Source: Arthrobacter globiformis (GTDB lineage: Bacteria > Actinomycetota > Actinomycetes > Actinomycetales > Micrococcaceae). Taken from it: a stretch of 64,000 bases of DNA. The DNA is taken from assembly GCF_030815865.1 (NCBI RefSeq), contig NZ_JAUSXI010000001.1, forward strand, positions 3,162,001 to 3,226,000, written 5' to 3'. The notes under the pieces were generated by a model. It saw only the letters and a program-made list of their open reading frames with translations. It was not told the origin of the DNA and ran no database searches. This document shows, one piece after another, positions 46,656 through 55,290 of the stretch; within the stretch, counting starts at the first letter, position 1; every line of letters starts with the position of its first letter. Both the position numbers and the translations under genes were made by a program.

Positions 46656-46662
46656 AGCGAGG

Positions 46663-48669
46663 GTGTCCGCCCAACGTACTGAACGCCTGCTGAACCTCCT
46701 GATCGCCCTGCTGAACTCGCGGTACGGCCTCAGGCGCAGTGAGCTGCGGGAGAAAATCTATGCCGGCGGCGCGGCCAGTGACGCCGCCTTTGGCCGCATG
46801 TTCGAACGCGACAAAAACGACCTTCGGGACTTTGGCTTCGACGTCGAGACGGTCACCGACCTGGGCTGGAGTTCCGACGATCCCGGCACCACCCGGTACC
46901 GGATTGGCAAGGAGTCCAACCGCCTGCCGGATGTGGAGCTCACCCCGGACGAGTGGACGGTCCTGCTGCTGGCTTCGCAGCTCTGGGAACAGGCGGCTCT
47001 GGGCACGGCGGCGAGCAACGCCCTCCGCAAGCTTCAGGCCGCGGGCGGGCTGGCCGACGTCGAACTTCCGGCCGGCGTGCAGCCGCGCATCAAGCCGGCC
47101 GGCCAGGCGTTCGAGGATCTCGTGGCCGCCATGCACGCCCAGCATGCCGTCCGCTTCCTCTATCTGGCCGGCAGCACGGGGCGGGAGGAGGAGCGCGTCG
47201 TTGAGCCCTGGGGCCTGGGCAGCCGCTTCGGCCAGTGGTACCTCGTCGGCTTTGACCGGCGCCGAAAGGCGAAGCGCTTTTTCCGGCTGTCGCGCCTCAC
47301 GTCTGCCGTGACAATCCTGGACAGGGAGGCCTTCACGCCGCCCGCCGGCTTCAACGTGCGTGCCGAGCTGAACGGCCTTCCGGAGCTTCCGGTCAGCTCC
47401 GCCGTCGTGGAGGTCCGCAGTGGCAAGCTCCTGGGGCTGCGAAAGCGGGCCGCCGGGCCTGCGTCTCAGGAGGCGGACACGGACGTGTCCCAGAATATGG
47501 AGGCCGACGCCGGGTGGGACCGTCTGAGCGTCCCCTACCGTGACGCTGAGGTGCTCGGGGAGGAGCTGGCCTCCTACGGGCCGAACGTCAGGGTGGTGAG
47601 CCCCGGGGAGCTGTCCGCTGCCGTGCAGCGCCGTCTGGCGAATGCCGCCGCCTTCATCGACGCTCCGGTGCCGCCGTATTCGTTCGCGCATGCCGGGACG
47701 GGGAAACGGACCCGCAAGCGCACGTCGGAAGACCAGCTCAAGCGGATGCTGCAGCTGGTCCCGTTCCTGGTCCGCAACCAGGGCCTGCCCATCGAGGAGG
47801 TGGCCGACAGGTTTGGGGTGACCCGCCAGGAGCTGGAGGGCGATCTGCTGATCCTGATCTGTTCCGGCCTGCCGCAGGGATACCCGGACGAGCTGCTGGA
47901 CATCCAGTGGGAGGAGGGGCACGTTTTCATCAGCCAGTCCATGGAGCTGAACCGGCCGGTTCGCTTCACCGTGGACGAGGCCTGCGCGCTGCTCACGGGT
48001 CTCGAGACCTTGAACGGCCTGCCGGAGCTGGCCGAAGGAAGCGCCCTGGAATCGGTGACGCTCAAGCTGATGGCGGCCGCGGGGGAGGAGGGGCTCCGTG
48101 CCGCTGCCCTCTCCGGGCCGGAGGTGGCACCCGGCAACTCGGCCAACCTCGAGGTTATCCGCGACGCGATTGAATCAGGGTCCCAGCTGCACCTCGTCTA
48201 CCTTTCCGCGCAGAAGGACACCCTGTCGGAGCGGGACGTGGATCCGCTCCGGCTCTACTCCATGGACAACACCTGGTACTTCGAGGCCTACTGCCATTCG
48301 GCGGCCGGCCTGCGGAATTTCCGGCTGGACCGGATCGAGGATCTCGCGCCCACCGGGAAGCCGGCCTCGTCAGGGATGAAGCCCGACGGCGGGTTCCCGG
48401 CAAAGCTGTTCACCCCCAACGACGACGACACCCTGGTCACCGTCCAGCTCACCGCCCGCGGTGCCGGGCTCGCGGACGACTATTATGCCGAGCGGACAGC
48501 GCCGCTGCCGGACGGCGGCCTGATGGCCGAGATCCGGTTCGGCAACACGGCATGGCTGCCCATGTTTGTGGCCCAGCACGGCGGAACGGCACGGATCCTG
48601 GAACCTGAGGCGCTTGCCCGCGCCTCGCGGGACTGGATCGGGGCGGCCCTGGCCCAGTACAACGGCTAG
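46663..48669 (+). CDS. pafBC: Fused PafB-PafC WYL-domain transcriptional activator
   Basis: The 668-residue protein joins two half-proteins that are separate genes in mycobacteria. Half one (1-330) has an N-terminal HTH (ERLLNLLIALLNSRYGLRRSELREKIYAGG) and a WYL domain (FGQWYLVGFDRRRKAKRFFRLSRL). Half two (about 345-668) has a second HTH (IEEVADRFGVTRQELEGDLLIL) and a second WYL-like domain (DNTWYFEAYCHSAAGLRNFRLDRI). PafBC activates the RecA-independent DNA-damage response. A natural fusion is known from Arthrobacter. WYL domains are thought to sense single-stranded DNA or another nucleic acid ligand. Confidence 0.93.
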   Translation: MSAQRTERLLNLLIALLNSRYGLRRSELREKIYAGGAASDAAFGRMFERDKNDLRDFGFDVETVTDLGWSSDDPGTTRYRIGKESNRLPDVELTPDEWTVLLLASQLWEQAALGTAASNALRKLQAAGGLADVELPAGVQPRIKPAGQAFEDLVAAMHAQHAVRFLYLAGSTGREEERVVEPWGLGSRFGQWYLVGFDRRRKAKRFFRLSRLTSAVTILDREAFTPPAGFNVRAELNGLPELPVSSAVVEVRSGKLLGLRKRAAGPASQEADTDVSQNMEADAGWDRLSVPYRDAEVLGEELASYGPNVRVVSPGELSAAVQRRLANAAAFIDAPVPPYSFAHAGTGKRTRKRTSEDQLKRMLQLVPFLVRNQGLPIEEVADRFGVTRQELEGDLLILICSGLPQGYPDELLDIQWEEGHVFISQSMELNRPVRFTVDEACALLTGLETLNGLPELAEGSALESVTLKLMAAAGEEGLRAAALSGPEVAPGNSANLEVIRDAIESGSQLHLVYLSAQKDTLSERDVDPLRLYSMDNTWYFEAYCHSAAGLRNFRLDRIEDLAPTGKPASSGMKPDGGFPAKLFTPNDDDTLVTVQLTARGAGLADDYYAERTAPLPDGGLMAEIRFGNTAWLPMFVAQHGGTARILEPEALARASRDWIGAALAQYNG

Positions 48670-48702
48670 TCAGTACAACGGCTAGCCTGTACGGCAGCTA
48701 GA
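48655..48702. repeat. Three tandem 16-bp units covering the pafBC stop codon
   Basis: CAGTACAACGGCTAG is present twice in tandem (48655 and 48671) followed by a degenerate third unit (48687). The first copy encodes the last residues and stop of PafBC; the third provides part of the next gene's -10 region. Confidence 0.8.
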
Positions 48703-48704
48703 CT
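48699..48704 (+). promoter_or_regulatory. -10 element of the 122-aa membrane protein gene (leaderless)
   Basis: TAGACT, then seven bases, then ATG 48712. It lies inside the third repeat unit. Confidence 0.5.
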
Positions 48705-48711
48705 ACTCAGC

Positions 48712-49080
48712 ATGCCTTGGTGGTCCTGGATCCTTATTTGGGTGGCGCTTGTGTCACTGTCGCTGCTGTTCTTCGTGCTCATGGGCGTTCGCCTGTTCCG
48801 CCAGTTCATGGCAACAGTCAAGGAGCTCGGCGAAGCCGGCGACAAACTCACCAGCCTTCCGGTTGCGGCGGCAGCGTACGCCTGGGCCGCCGGCCCAGTG
48901 CCTGATGCCGCCGTCGTCGGGCTTGCACCGGGAACCGCCCCCTTTGCCCCGCCGCACCAGGTGCGCCATGATTACCACGCGTCCAAAGAGGCCCGCAGGG
49001 AGGCCCGGCGCCAGCGCCGGGTCCGCCGGAAGACCGAACGGGGCCAGCCCCAGTCGCTGCGCGACATCGAATTCAGATAA
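48712..49080 (+). CDS. Single-pass membrane protein of unknown function (122 aa)
   Basis: Residues 5-30 form one membrane helix (WILIWVALVSLSLLFFVLMGVRLF). An amphipathic helix (FMATVKELGEAGDKLTSL) and a Pro-rich linker follow, then a very basic tail (KEARREARRQRRVRRKTERG). The N-terminus is probably outside and the basic tail inside. No family is recognised. Similar proteins occur between pafC and tatA in related actinobacteria, and a link to Tat export is possible but unproven. Confidence 0.75.
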   Translation: MPWWSWILIWVALVSLSLLFFVLMGVRLFRQFMATVKELGEAGDKLTSLPVAAAAYAWAAGPVPDAAVVGLAPGTAPFAPPHQVRHDYHASKEARREARRQRRVRRKTERGQPQSLRDIEFR

Positions 49081-49114
49081 ACGTAGGATGTAGCTAAACG
49101 AAAGGAACACCAAC

Positions 49115-49384
49115 ATGAGGCTTGAAGGCTGGCATCTCATAATCATCATCGTCCTGGCTTTGGTGCTCTTCGCTGCACCGAAACTTCCCGGCATGGCCCG
49201 GAGCCTCGGCCAGTCGATGCGAATTTTCAAGTCGGAAGTCCGCGAAATGAAGAAGGACGGTGCCCCTGAAGCCAAGGACGGCTCGGATCCCGTCGAAGGC
49301 ACGGTCGTCAACCACCCGCGTTCCACCGCGACGGACAACCGTCCCGCAGACGGGAACGACGTTCCGCCGCCCAACCGCGCCTAA
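49115..49384 (+). CDS. tatA: Sec-independent translocase subunit TatA
   Basis: The 89-residue protein has one N-terminal membrane helix (WHLIIIIVLALVLFAAPKLP), the hinge with LPGMARSLGQSMRIFKSEV as amphipathic helix, and an acidic/polar tail. This is the TatA/E layout: it forms the variable-size pore for folded, twin-arginine proteins. The usual FG before the hinge Pro is replaced by AAPK, as in many actinobacterial TatA proteins. Ribosome-binding site AAAGGAA. tatC follows 6 bp later. Confidence 0.93.
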   Translation: MRLEGWHLIIIIVLALVLFAAPKLPGMARSLGQSMRIFKSEVREMKKDGAPEAKDGSDPVEGTVVNHPRSTATDNRPADGNDVPPPNRA

Positions 49385-49390
49385 GATTTC

Positions 49391-50227
49391 GTGGCACTGA
49401 CCATGAGTCGTCAATCCAATCCTGAGGGACGGATGGCTCTGCTGGACCATCTGCGCGAACTCAGGAACCGGCTGTTCAAGTCCGCCATTGCGGTTGTGCT
49501 CGCCACAATTGCGGGTTTCCTGGTGTACCAGCCCATGCTCGCGGCCCTGATCAAACCGATTAAGGACCTCAACGAGAGCGAGGGCCGGCAGGCATCGCTC
49601 AACTTCGACGGCGTGGCGAGCTCCTTCGACCTCATGATCCAGGTGTCGGTGTTCCTGGGGGTAATCCTGGCCAGCCCGGTCTGGCTGTACCAGCTCTGGG
49701 CGTTTATCGTCCCCGGACTGCACAAGAAGGAACGCCGGCTGGCGCTGTCCTTTGTGTCGGCCGCGGTGCCGCTGTTCATCGGCGGCGTGACGCTGGCGTG
49801 GCTTGTCCTCCCCAATGCCGTCCGGGTCCTCACCGACTTCACGCCAGCCGGAGGCTCCAACTTCATCAGCGCCCAGGTCTACCTGTCCTTCGTGCTGCGG
49901 CTGCTGCTGGCCTTCGGCATCGCCTTCCTGCTCCCTGTTGTCCTGGTCGGTCTGAACCTCGCCGGGCTGCTTCGTGGGGAGCAGCTCCTGAAGAGCTGGC
50001 GCATTACGGTGTTCCTTGTTTGCCTGTTCGCGGCCATGGCGGCCCCCGGCGGCGATGCGATGAGCATGTTCTACCTTGCTGGTCCCATGCTCCTGCTCTT
50101 CTTCGCAGCCATCGGCCTGTGCGTCCTGAACGACCGCCGGCGAGCACGCCGGGCAGAGAAGCGGGCCGCTGAGACCGAGGCCACAGCCGATGTTGCGACT
50201 CCGAGCAGCGAGCTGAAGAATCTCTAG
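49391..50227 (+). CDS. tatC: Sec-independent translocase subunit TatC
   Basis: TatC is the receptor for twin-arginine signal peptides. The 278-residue protein has six membrane helices. Conserved parts are MALLDHLRELRNRLFKS at the N-terminus (signal-peptide contact), the SPVWLYQLWAFIVPGLHKKERR loop and FGIAFLLPVVLVGLN. GTG 49391 is given; ATG 49403 is an equally good start. Together with TatA it can form a minimal Tat system; a separate TatB may lie elsewhere. Confidence 0.94.
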   Translation: MALTMSRQSNPEGRMALLDHLRELRNRLFKSAIAVVLATIAGFLVYQPMLAALIKPIKDLNESEGRQASLNFDGVASSFDLMIQVSVFLGVILASPVWLYQLWAFIVPGLHKKERRLALSFVSAAVPLFIGGVTLAWLVLPNAVRVLTDFTPAGGSNFISAQVYLSFVLRLLLAFGIAFLLPVVLVGLNLAGLLRGEQLLKSWRITVFLVCLFAAMAAPGGDAMSMFYLAGPMLLLFFAAIGLCVLNDRRRARRAEKRAAETEATADVATPSSELKNL

Positions 50228-50239
50228 GCACGCCACCGC

Positions 50240-50245
50240 TAGGCT
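50240..50245 (+). promoter_or_regulatory. -10 element of the helicase gene (leaderless)
   Basis: TAGGCT, then six bases, then ATG 50252. Confidence 0.5.
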
Positions 50246-50251
50246 TGAGGA

Positions 50252-53146
50252 ATGTCCACCACCACTCCGTCGCCCTCCGAACGGTACCGCGCCAGCGCCG
50301 AACGGGCCGCGGAAGCAAAGACCCACCTGGGCGCGTTCTCCCGCACACTGAGCTTTGAACTGGATGACTTCCAGCGGCAGGCGTGCAAGTCCCTCCAGGA
50401 AGGGCGCGGGGTACTTGTCGCCGCGCCCACCGGTGCCGGCAAGACCATCGTGGGCGAGTTCGCCGTCTATCTGGCACTCCAGCGCGGACTGAAGGCCTTC
50501 TACACCACGCCCATCAAGGCGCTCAGCAACCAGAAATTCACCGAGCTGACGGAGAAATACGGCGAGACGAACGTCGGACTCCTGACCGGCGACACCAGCA
50601 TCAACGGCGACGCCCCCGTGGTGGTCATGACCACCGAGGTCCTCCGCAACATGCTGTACGCCGACTCCGACACCCTGTTCGACCTGGGCTTTGTGGTCAT
50701 GGACGAGGTCCACTACCTGGCCGACCGCTTCCGCGGGGCAGTCTGGGAGGAAGTCATCATCCACCTGCCCAGTGAGGTGCAGGTCGCCTCCCTTAGCGCC
50801 ACGGTGTCCAACGCGGAGGAGTTCGGCGCCTGGCTGGACACCGTCCGCGGCGACACCGACGTGATCGTCTCCGAACACCGTCCCGTGCCTCTCTGGCAGC
50901 ATGTCATGGTGGGCCGGGACATCGTGGATCTTTTCGCGGGCGAGACCACCTTCGACGAAATCGCGCCCGCCGGCAGCCCTGCGGCGGCGGCTGCCCTGCC
51001 GCTGGCGCCAACACCTGCCGACGCCGGACAGCGTGGTTTCGAGGTCAATCCGGAGCTGCTGACCCTCTCGAGGGCGGAAAGCCAGCTCAACTTCCAGGGC
51101 CGCTTCGGCCACGGCGGCCGGAGCCAGAGGCGGCAGCAGCGCCAGCGCTATGGTGACAAGCCCCAGCAGGAGACCCGGACCGCCGTGCGCCGGGCCAGCC
51201 GGCCGCAGGTCATCGCCAGCCTTGACCGGCAGGACCTGCTGCCCGCCATCACCTTCATCTTTTCCCGGGCCGGCTGTGACGCCGCCGTCGCCCAGTGTGT
51301 AGCGTCCGGGCTGTGGCTCACCACGGAGCGGGAGCAGGGCATCATCGCCCAGCGGGTGGACGAGGCCGGCCAGGACATTCCGACCGACGACCTCGAAGTG
51401 CTGGGCTTCTGGAGCTGGCGCGAGGGGCTCCTGCGGGGCATCGCGGCACACCACGCCGGCATGCTTCCCACGTTCAAGGAAGTGGTCGAGAAGCTTTTTG
51501 CGGACGGCCTCGTGAAGGCGGTTTTTGCCACCGAGACGCTGGCCCTCGGGATCAATATGCCGGCCCGATCCGTGGTGCTGGAGAAGCTGGACAAGTTCAA
51601 CGGCGAAGCCCACGTGGACATCACGGCGGGGGAGTACACGCAGCTCACCGGCAGGGCGGGCCGGCGCGGCATCGACGTCGAAGGCCATGCCGTGGTCCTG
51701 TGGCAGCCGGGCACGGACCCAGCCGCCGTGGCCGGCCTTGCCTCCCGCCGGACGTATCCGCTGAATTCCAGCTTCCAGCCCACGTACAACATGAGCATCA
51801 ACCTGCTGGCCCAGTTCGGCCGGCCGCGGGCCAGGGAAATCCTGGAGTCCTCCTTCGCCCAGTTCCAGGCGGACCGCTCGGTGGTCGGGCTGGCCCGGCA
51901 GGTCCGCAGCCGTGAGGAATCGCTGGCCGGCTACGCCAAGTCGATGACGTGCCATCTGGGCGACTTCACCGAATACGCGCGGCTGCGCCGGGAACTTTCC
52001 GACGCCGAGAATTTCAGTTCGCGGGGCAAGTTGAGGGCCCGCAAGTCGGTCAACGAGGATTCCTTGAGCCGGCTCCTGCCGGGGGACGTGGTGGATGTCC
52101 CGGCCGGAAGGGCACCGGGATTTGCCGTGGTTCTGAGCTCGGACCACAACGCCCGGGAACCCAGGCCCGCGGTGCTGACGCTGGAAAGCCAGCTGCGCCG
52201 GATCGGCGTCGATGACCTTGAGGGGCCCATTGCCCCGCTGACGCGGATCAGGATCCCCAAGTCATTCAACGCCAAGGTTCCCAAGTCACGGCGGGACCTG
52301 GCCTCATCCGTCCGGAACGCGCTGCGGGAGAACCGGCCGCCGGCCCGGGGAAGCAGCCGCAACAACGACTTCGGGCTGGGTTCTGCCATGCAAAACCAGG
52401 AAAAGAAGATCGCTGATCTGCGGCGTGCCCTGCGCGCCCACCCGTGCCACGGCTGCAGCGAACGCGAGGACCACGCCAGGTGGTCCGAACGCTGGTGGAA
52501 GCTGCGCAAGGAAACCGACGGTCTGGTCCGCCAGATCCAGGGGCGCACCAACACCATCGCCAAGACGTTTGACCGGGTATGCGATGTCCTGTCGGCCTAC
52601 GGCTACCTCGAGTCCACCGAGGACGGGCAGCACCGCATCAGTACTGACGGCCAGCGGCTGCGCCGGATCTACGGCGAGAAGGACCTGCTGATCTCCCAGG
52701 CACTGCGGCAGGGCGCGTTCGATGACCTCGACGCCGTGGAGGTGGCTGCTTTCGCCAGCGTGCTGGTGTACCAGGCTAAACGTGAGGACCGCGGCCTGCG
52801 GCCCCGCATGCCCAGCGTCTCACTTGAGACGGCCGTGGATATCGTGGTCCGCGAGTGGTCTGCGCTGGAGGACGTGGAGGAACAGAACAAGCTGCCGCTC
52901 ACCGGCGAGCCCGAACTTGGACTGGTCTGGCCCATGTACAAGTGGGCCCGCGGCCGGCATCTGCAGGAGGTACTCACCGGCACCGACCTGGCCGCCGGCG
53001 ACTTCGTCCGGTGGGTGAAGCAGGTGATCGACCTGCTGGACCAGCTTGCCAAGATTCCCGGCTTGGACCCCCGGCTGGCCCGGCTCTGCGGCGAGGCCAT
53101 CAAGCTGATCAGGCGGGGCGTCGTAGCCTACTCCACGGTGGGCTGA
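50252..53146 (+). CDS. Ski2/Mtr4-like DEAD/DEVH-box RNA helicase
   Basis: This 964-residue superfamily 2 helicase has the Q-region (FELDDFQRQACKSL), Walker A AAPTGAGKT (57-65), motif II DEVH (151-154), SAT (LSATVSNAEEF) and motif VI QLTGRAGRRGID. An arch/winged-helix part follows, then a C-terminal DSHCT-like helical domain (about 790-960). This is the layout of Ski2/Mtr4 exosome helicases; actinobacterial members are widespread and lie next to tatC, and their role in RNA turnover is assumed from homology. A charged, Gln/Arg-rich insert occurs near residues 290-310. Confidence 0.92.
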   Translation: MSTTTPSPSERYRASAERAAEAKTHLGAFSRTLSFELDDFQRQACKSLQEGRGVLVAAPTGAGKTIVGEFAVYLALQRGLKAFYTTPIKALSNQKFTELTEKYGETNVGLLTGDTSINGDAPVVVMTTEVLRNMLYADSDTLFDLGFVVMDEVHYLADRFRGAVWEEVIIHLPSEVQVASLSATVSNAEEFGAWLDTVRGDTDVIVSEHRPVPLWQHVMVGRDIVDLFAGETTFDEIAPAGSPAAAAALPLAPTPADAGQRGFEVNPELLTLSRAESQLNFQGRFGHGGRSQRRQQRQRYGDKPQQETRTAVRRASRPQVIASLDRQDLLPAITFIFSRAGCDAAVAQCVASGLWLTTEREQGIIAQRVDEAGQDIPTDDLEVLGFWSWREGLLRGIAAHHAGMLPTFKEVVEKLFADGLVKAVFATETLALGINMPARSVVLEKLDKFNGEAHVDITAGEYTQLTGRAGRRGIDVEGHAVVLWQPGTDPAAVAGLASRRTYPLNSSFQPTYNMSINLLAQFGRPRAREILESSFAQFQADRSVVGLARQVRSREESLAGYAKSMTCHLGDFTEYARLRRELSDAENFSSRGKLRARKSVNEDSLSRLLPGDVVDVPAGRAPGFAVVLSSDHNAREPRPAVLTLESQLRRIGVDDLEGPIAPLTRIRIPKSFNAKVPKSRRDLASSVRNALRENRPPARGSSRNNDFGLGSAMQNQEKKIADLRRALRAHPCHGCSEREDHARWSERWWKLRKETDGLVRQIQGRTNTIAKTFDRVCDVLSAYGYLESTEDGQHRISTDGQRLRRIYGEKDLLISQALRQGAFDDLDAVEVAAFASVLVYQAKREDRGLRPRMPSVSLETAVDIVVREWSALEDVEEQNKLPLTGEPELGLVWPMYKWARGRHLQEVLTGTDLAAGDFVRWVKQVIDLLDQLAKIPGLDPRLARLCGEAIKLIRRGVVAYSTVG

Positions 53147-53200
53147 GCGCCGGCATTCCAGCCCCGGCACACGGGCCCGGCACACGCGGCCCAACCTCCG

Positions 53201-53283
53201 TTCCGAACACTCGTACCAAACACCCCCGCACCAAACACGCCCGTACCGAACACGCCCGCACCAAACACGCCCGTACCGAACAT
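53201..53283. repeat. Tandem 15-bp repeats upstream of the amidohydrolase gene
   Basis: Four complete units of the pattern ACCRAACACGCCCGY (53215, 53230, 53245, 53260) with partial units on both sides. They lie between the helicase stop and the ribosome-binding site of the next gene. A short ORF crosses them but is not convincing as a protein. Confidence 0.85.
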
Positions 53284-53312
53284 CCGAATTGAACACCCCA
53301 AGGAGCGCCTCC

Positions 53313-54974
53313 ATGGCAGATGCCCCCGCCCGCCCGCAGGAGGGAACCGAACCGTCTCAGGTCAGGCTGTACCGCAACGGTTCCGTCTACACCGCGGCTG
53401 ATCCCTTCGCCACGGCCATGCTCGTGGACGGTGACACCGTCGCGTGGGTCGGTTCGGAGCAGGCTGCTGCTTCCATCGCCGACAGCTCCATGGACATCAT
53501 CGATCTGCGCGGTGCCCTCGTGGCCCCGGGTTTTGTCGATTCCCACGCCCACCTGACGGAGACAGGCATCGCCCTGAACTCACTGCAGCTGGGCGGTGTC
53601 CGGTCCGCCCGCGAACTGCTGGACGCCGTCGCGGCCTCGGGCGGGAACGGAGCGGTGCTGGGGCACGGCTGGGATGAGTCCCTCTGGGACGACCCCACGC
53701 TCCCGGATGCCGGAGAGCTGGAGCGGGCTGCCGCTGGCCGTCCGGTGTATCTTTCCCGCGTTGACGTGCACTCCGCCCTCGTCTCGCCGTCACTCATAGC
53801 CAGTGCCGGGCTGGCGGAGCTGGACGGCTACGCGCCCGGCGGTCACGTCAAGCGCCGAGCCCACAGTGCTGCCCGGCAGGCCACCCGCCGCCTGTCATCC
53901 GCTGCGCTTCAGGAATACCAGCGGCGTGCGCTGGACGAGGCTGCGGCCAACGGGTTTGTGGCGCTGGCCGAGATGGGTGCACCAAAAATCAGCAGCGTCG
54001 AGGACCTGCGGCTGGCGGCCGGATGGAATGACGCGGCAGGCTCCCGCCCGGCACCGGAGGTGCTCCCGTACTGGGGGCAACTGACGCCGACGGCGGCCGA
54101 CGCCGAGGCGCTGCTTGCCGAGCTCGGCGTCCGGGTCCGCGGATTTGCCGGGGACCTGAACATCGACGGATCAATCGGCTCCCGCACGGCGTCCCTGCGG
54201 GAACCCTATGCGGACGCACCGAAAGAGAGCGGCACGATCTACCTTTCCGTGGCTGACGCGGCCGCGCATTTGGCGGCGTGTTCAGTGCTGGGTATCCAGG
54301 GCGGATTCCACGTCATTGGCGACGCCGGCCTCGATGCGGCCCTGGAGGCCCTCGAGGAGGCAGCCGCCGAGGTGGGGGAGCAGAGGGTCCGGGCCGCGGG
54401 GCACCGCTTTGAGCATGTCGAAATGGCCGACGCCGACGCCATCGCCCGCCTGGCAAAGTACTCTGTGACGGTCAGCGCGCAGCCTGCCTTCGACGCCGCG
54501 TGGGGCGGCCGGGGACGGCTCTACGAGCAGCGCCTCGGCACCCGCAGCCGCGGCATGAACCCGTTCGCCTCGTTCTACTCGGCCGGTGTCCCGATCTGCT
54601 TCGGCAGCGACACCCCGGTGACGCCGCTTCGTCCCTGGTCCAGCGTGCGGGCATGCCTCGAACACCACGACGCCGACCAGCGCATCTCCGCCCGTGCAGC
54701 CTTCCTCGGCCACACGCGGGCCGGCTGGCGCGCCGCCCGGTACGAAAACCCCATGGCCGGCCAGTTGGTGCCGGGCGCTCCCGCAACCTTCGCCGTCTGG
54801 GAAGTGGATGAGCTCATGGTCCAGGTGGCGGACGGCAGGGTCCAGTCCTGGAGCACGGATCCCCGTGCCCGCACGCCGCTGCTGCCCGCGCTGGACACCG
54901 GCACGGATCCGCGGTGTTTGCAGACCGTGCGGAACGGGCTGGAGCTGTTCTCCGCAGGGGCCCTCGGCGCCTGA
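53313..54974 (+). CDS. Amidohydrolase family 3 protein (YtcJ-like)
   Basis: The 553-residue hydrolase has the composite beta-sandwich/TIM-barrel layout of family 3: VRLYRNGSVYTAADPFATAM at the N-terminus, then the metal-site motif VDSHAHLTETG, a later QGGFHVIGDAGLD and RFEHVEMADADAIARL. FGSDTPVTPLRPW holds the last Asp. A long N-terminal cap insertion separates HxH from the Lys/His part. Members hydrolyse exocyclic amide or formamide bonds; the substrate is unknown. Start 53313 is chosen because AAGGAG precedes it; an upstream ATG would translate part of the repeats. Confidence 0.86.
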   Translation: MADAPARPQEGTEPSQVRLYRNGSVYTAADPFATAMLVDGDTVAWVGSEQAAASIADSSMDIIDLRGALVAPGFVDSHAHLTETGIALNSLQLGGVRSARELLDAVAASGGNGAVLGHGWDESLWDDPTLPDAGELERAAAGRPVYLSRVDVHSALVSPSLIASAGLAELDGYAPGGHVKRRAHSAARQATRRLSSAALQEYQRRALDEAAANGFVALAEMGAPKISSVEDLRLAAGWNDAAGSRPAPEVLPYWGQLTPTAADAEALLAELGVRVRGFAGDLNIDGSIGSRTASLREPYADAPKESGTIYLSVADAAAHLAACSVLGIQGGFHVIGDAGLDAALEALEEAAAEVGEQRVRAAGHRFEHVEMADADAIARLAKYSVTVSAQPAFDAAWGGRGRLYEQRLGTRSRGMNPFASFYSAGVPICFGSDTPVTPLRPWSSVRACLEHHDADQRISARAAFLGHTRAGWRAARYENPMAGQLVPGAPATFAVWEVDELMVQVADGRVQSWSTDPRARTPLLPALDTGTDPRCLQTVRNGLELFSAGALGA

Positions 54975-54980
54975 TCAGCA

Positions 54981-55041
54981 GGCGGGTCTGGCGGCGACAT
55001 ATTGAGCCATCCAGCCGCCATCTGACGACACATCACCCGCC
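54981..55041. terminator. Nested inverted repeats after the amidohydrolase gene
   Basis: An outer GGCGGGT/ACCCGCC pair (54981-54987 and 55035-55041) encloses GGCGGC/GCCGCC (54990-54995 and 55014-55019). It probably terminates or processes the amidohydrolase mRNA; there is no T-run. Confidence 0.4.
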
Positions 55042-55052
55042 CAGAAGTGGCG

Positions 55053-55086
55053 CTGACCTGCGACGATATATGAACTGGCAGGTCAG
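55053..55086. promoter_or_regulatory. Perfect 9-bp inverted repeat next to a promoter
   Basis: CTGACCTGC-N16-GCAGGTCAG ends 7 bases before the -35 element at 55094. Position and symmetry fit an operator for a dimeric regulator; a hairpin role is also possible. Confidence 0.45.
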
Positions 55087-55093
55087 AGGGCTG

Positions 55094-55121
55094 TTGACAG
55101 CCCCCACCCAGTCCGTAGCAT
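55094..55121 (+). promoter_or_regulatory. Sigma-70-type promoter in the gap upstream of ppm
   Basis: TTGACA, a 16-bp spacer and TAGCAT. This is the best consensus match noticed in the window. The predicted start is near 55128, almost 300 bp before the next start codon, so it would drive either a long leader or a separate RNA. Confidence 0.6.
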
Positions 55122-55127
55122 TGAGCT

Positions 55128-55290
55128 TCCGGGGCGGGTCCAAAGCGCAGCAGAAAACAGTTCCTCCATCCGCTTATCGCGGCATCAGCAACTGGCCCGT
55201 GGCGCGTGGACCCGCCCGTGGCGGAGCCGGACACCGGCCACCCGCGTGCTGCTGATAAATAAGCGCGAACGGGCACTTGCGGCCCCGATG
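55128..55290 (+). ncRNA. Candidate structured RNA upstream of ppm
   Basis: Downstream of the promoter at 55094 the sequence folds as nested stems: an 11-bp perfect stem (55132-55142 with 55207-55217) enclosing GCGC/GCGC, CAGTT/AACTG (55158-55162, 55190-55194) and CCGC/GCGG (55170-55173, 55179-55182). A small GCCGG-ACA-CCGGC hairpin follows. No ORF here looks coding. It could be a small RNA or a leader of ppm. It does not match SRP RNA, tmRNA or RNase P cores that I know. The 3' end is uncertain. Confidence 0.35.

Noticed and set aside
49094..52147. 1017-codon open frame on the minus strand
   Set aside because: It runs antisense through tatA, tatC and the helicase gene, all of which have clear domains; its composition is that of a shadow frame.
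53201..53283. Tandem repeats considered as a CRISPR array
   Set aside because: Units are 15 bp and directly contiguous with no spacers, and there are no cas genes.
54914..55255. 113-codon open frame in the gap before ppm
   Set aside because: It overlaps the end of the amidohydrolase gene and the nested inverted repeats, has no ribosome-binding site and shows no protein-like pattern.
55128..55290. Candidate RNA as SRP RNA, tmRNA or RNase P RNA
   Set aside because: The conserved cores of those RNAs are absent, so I leave the class open.
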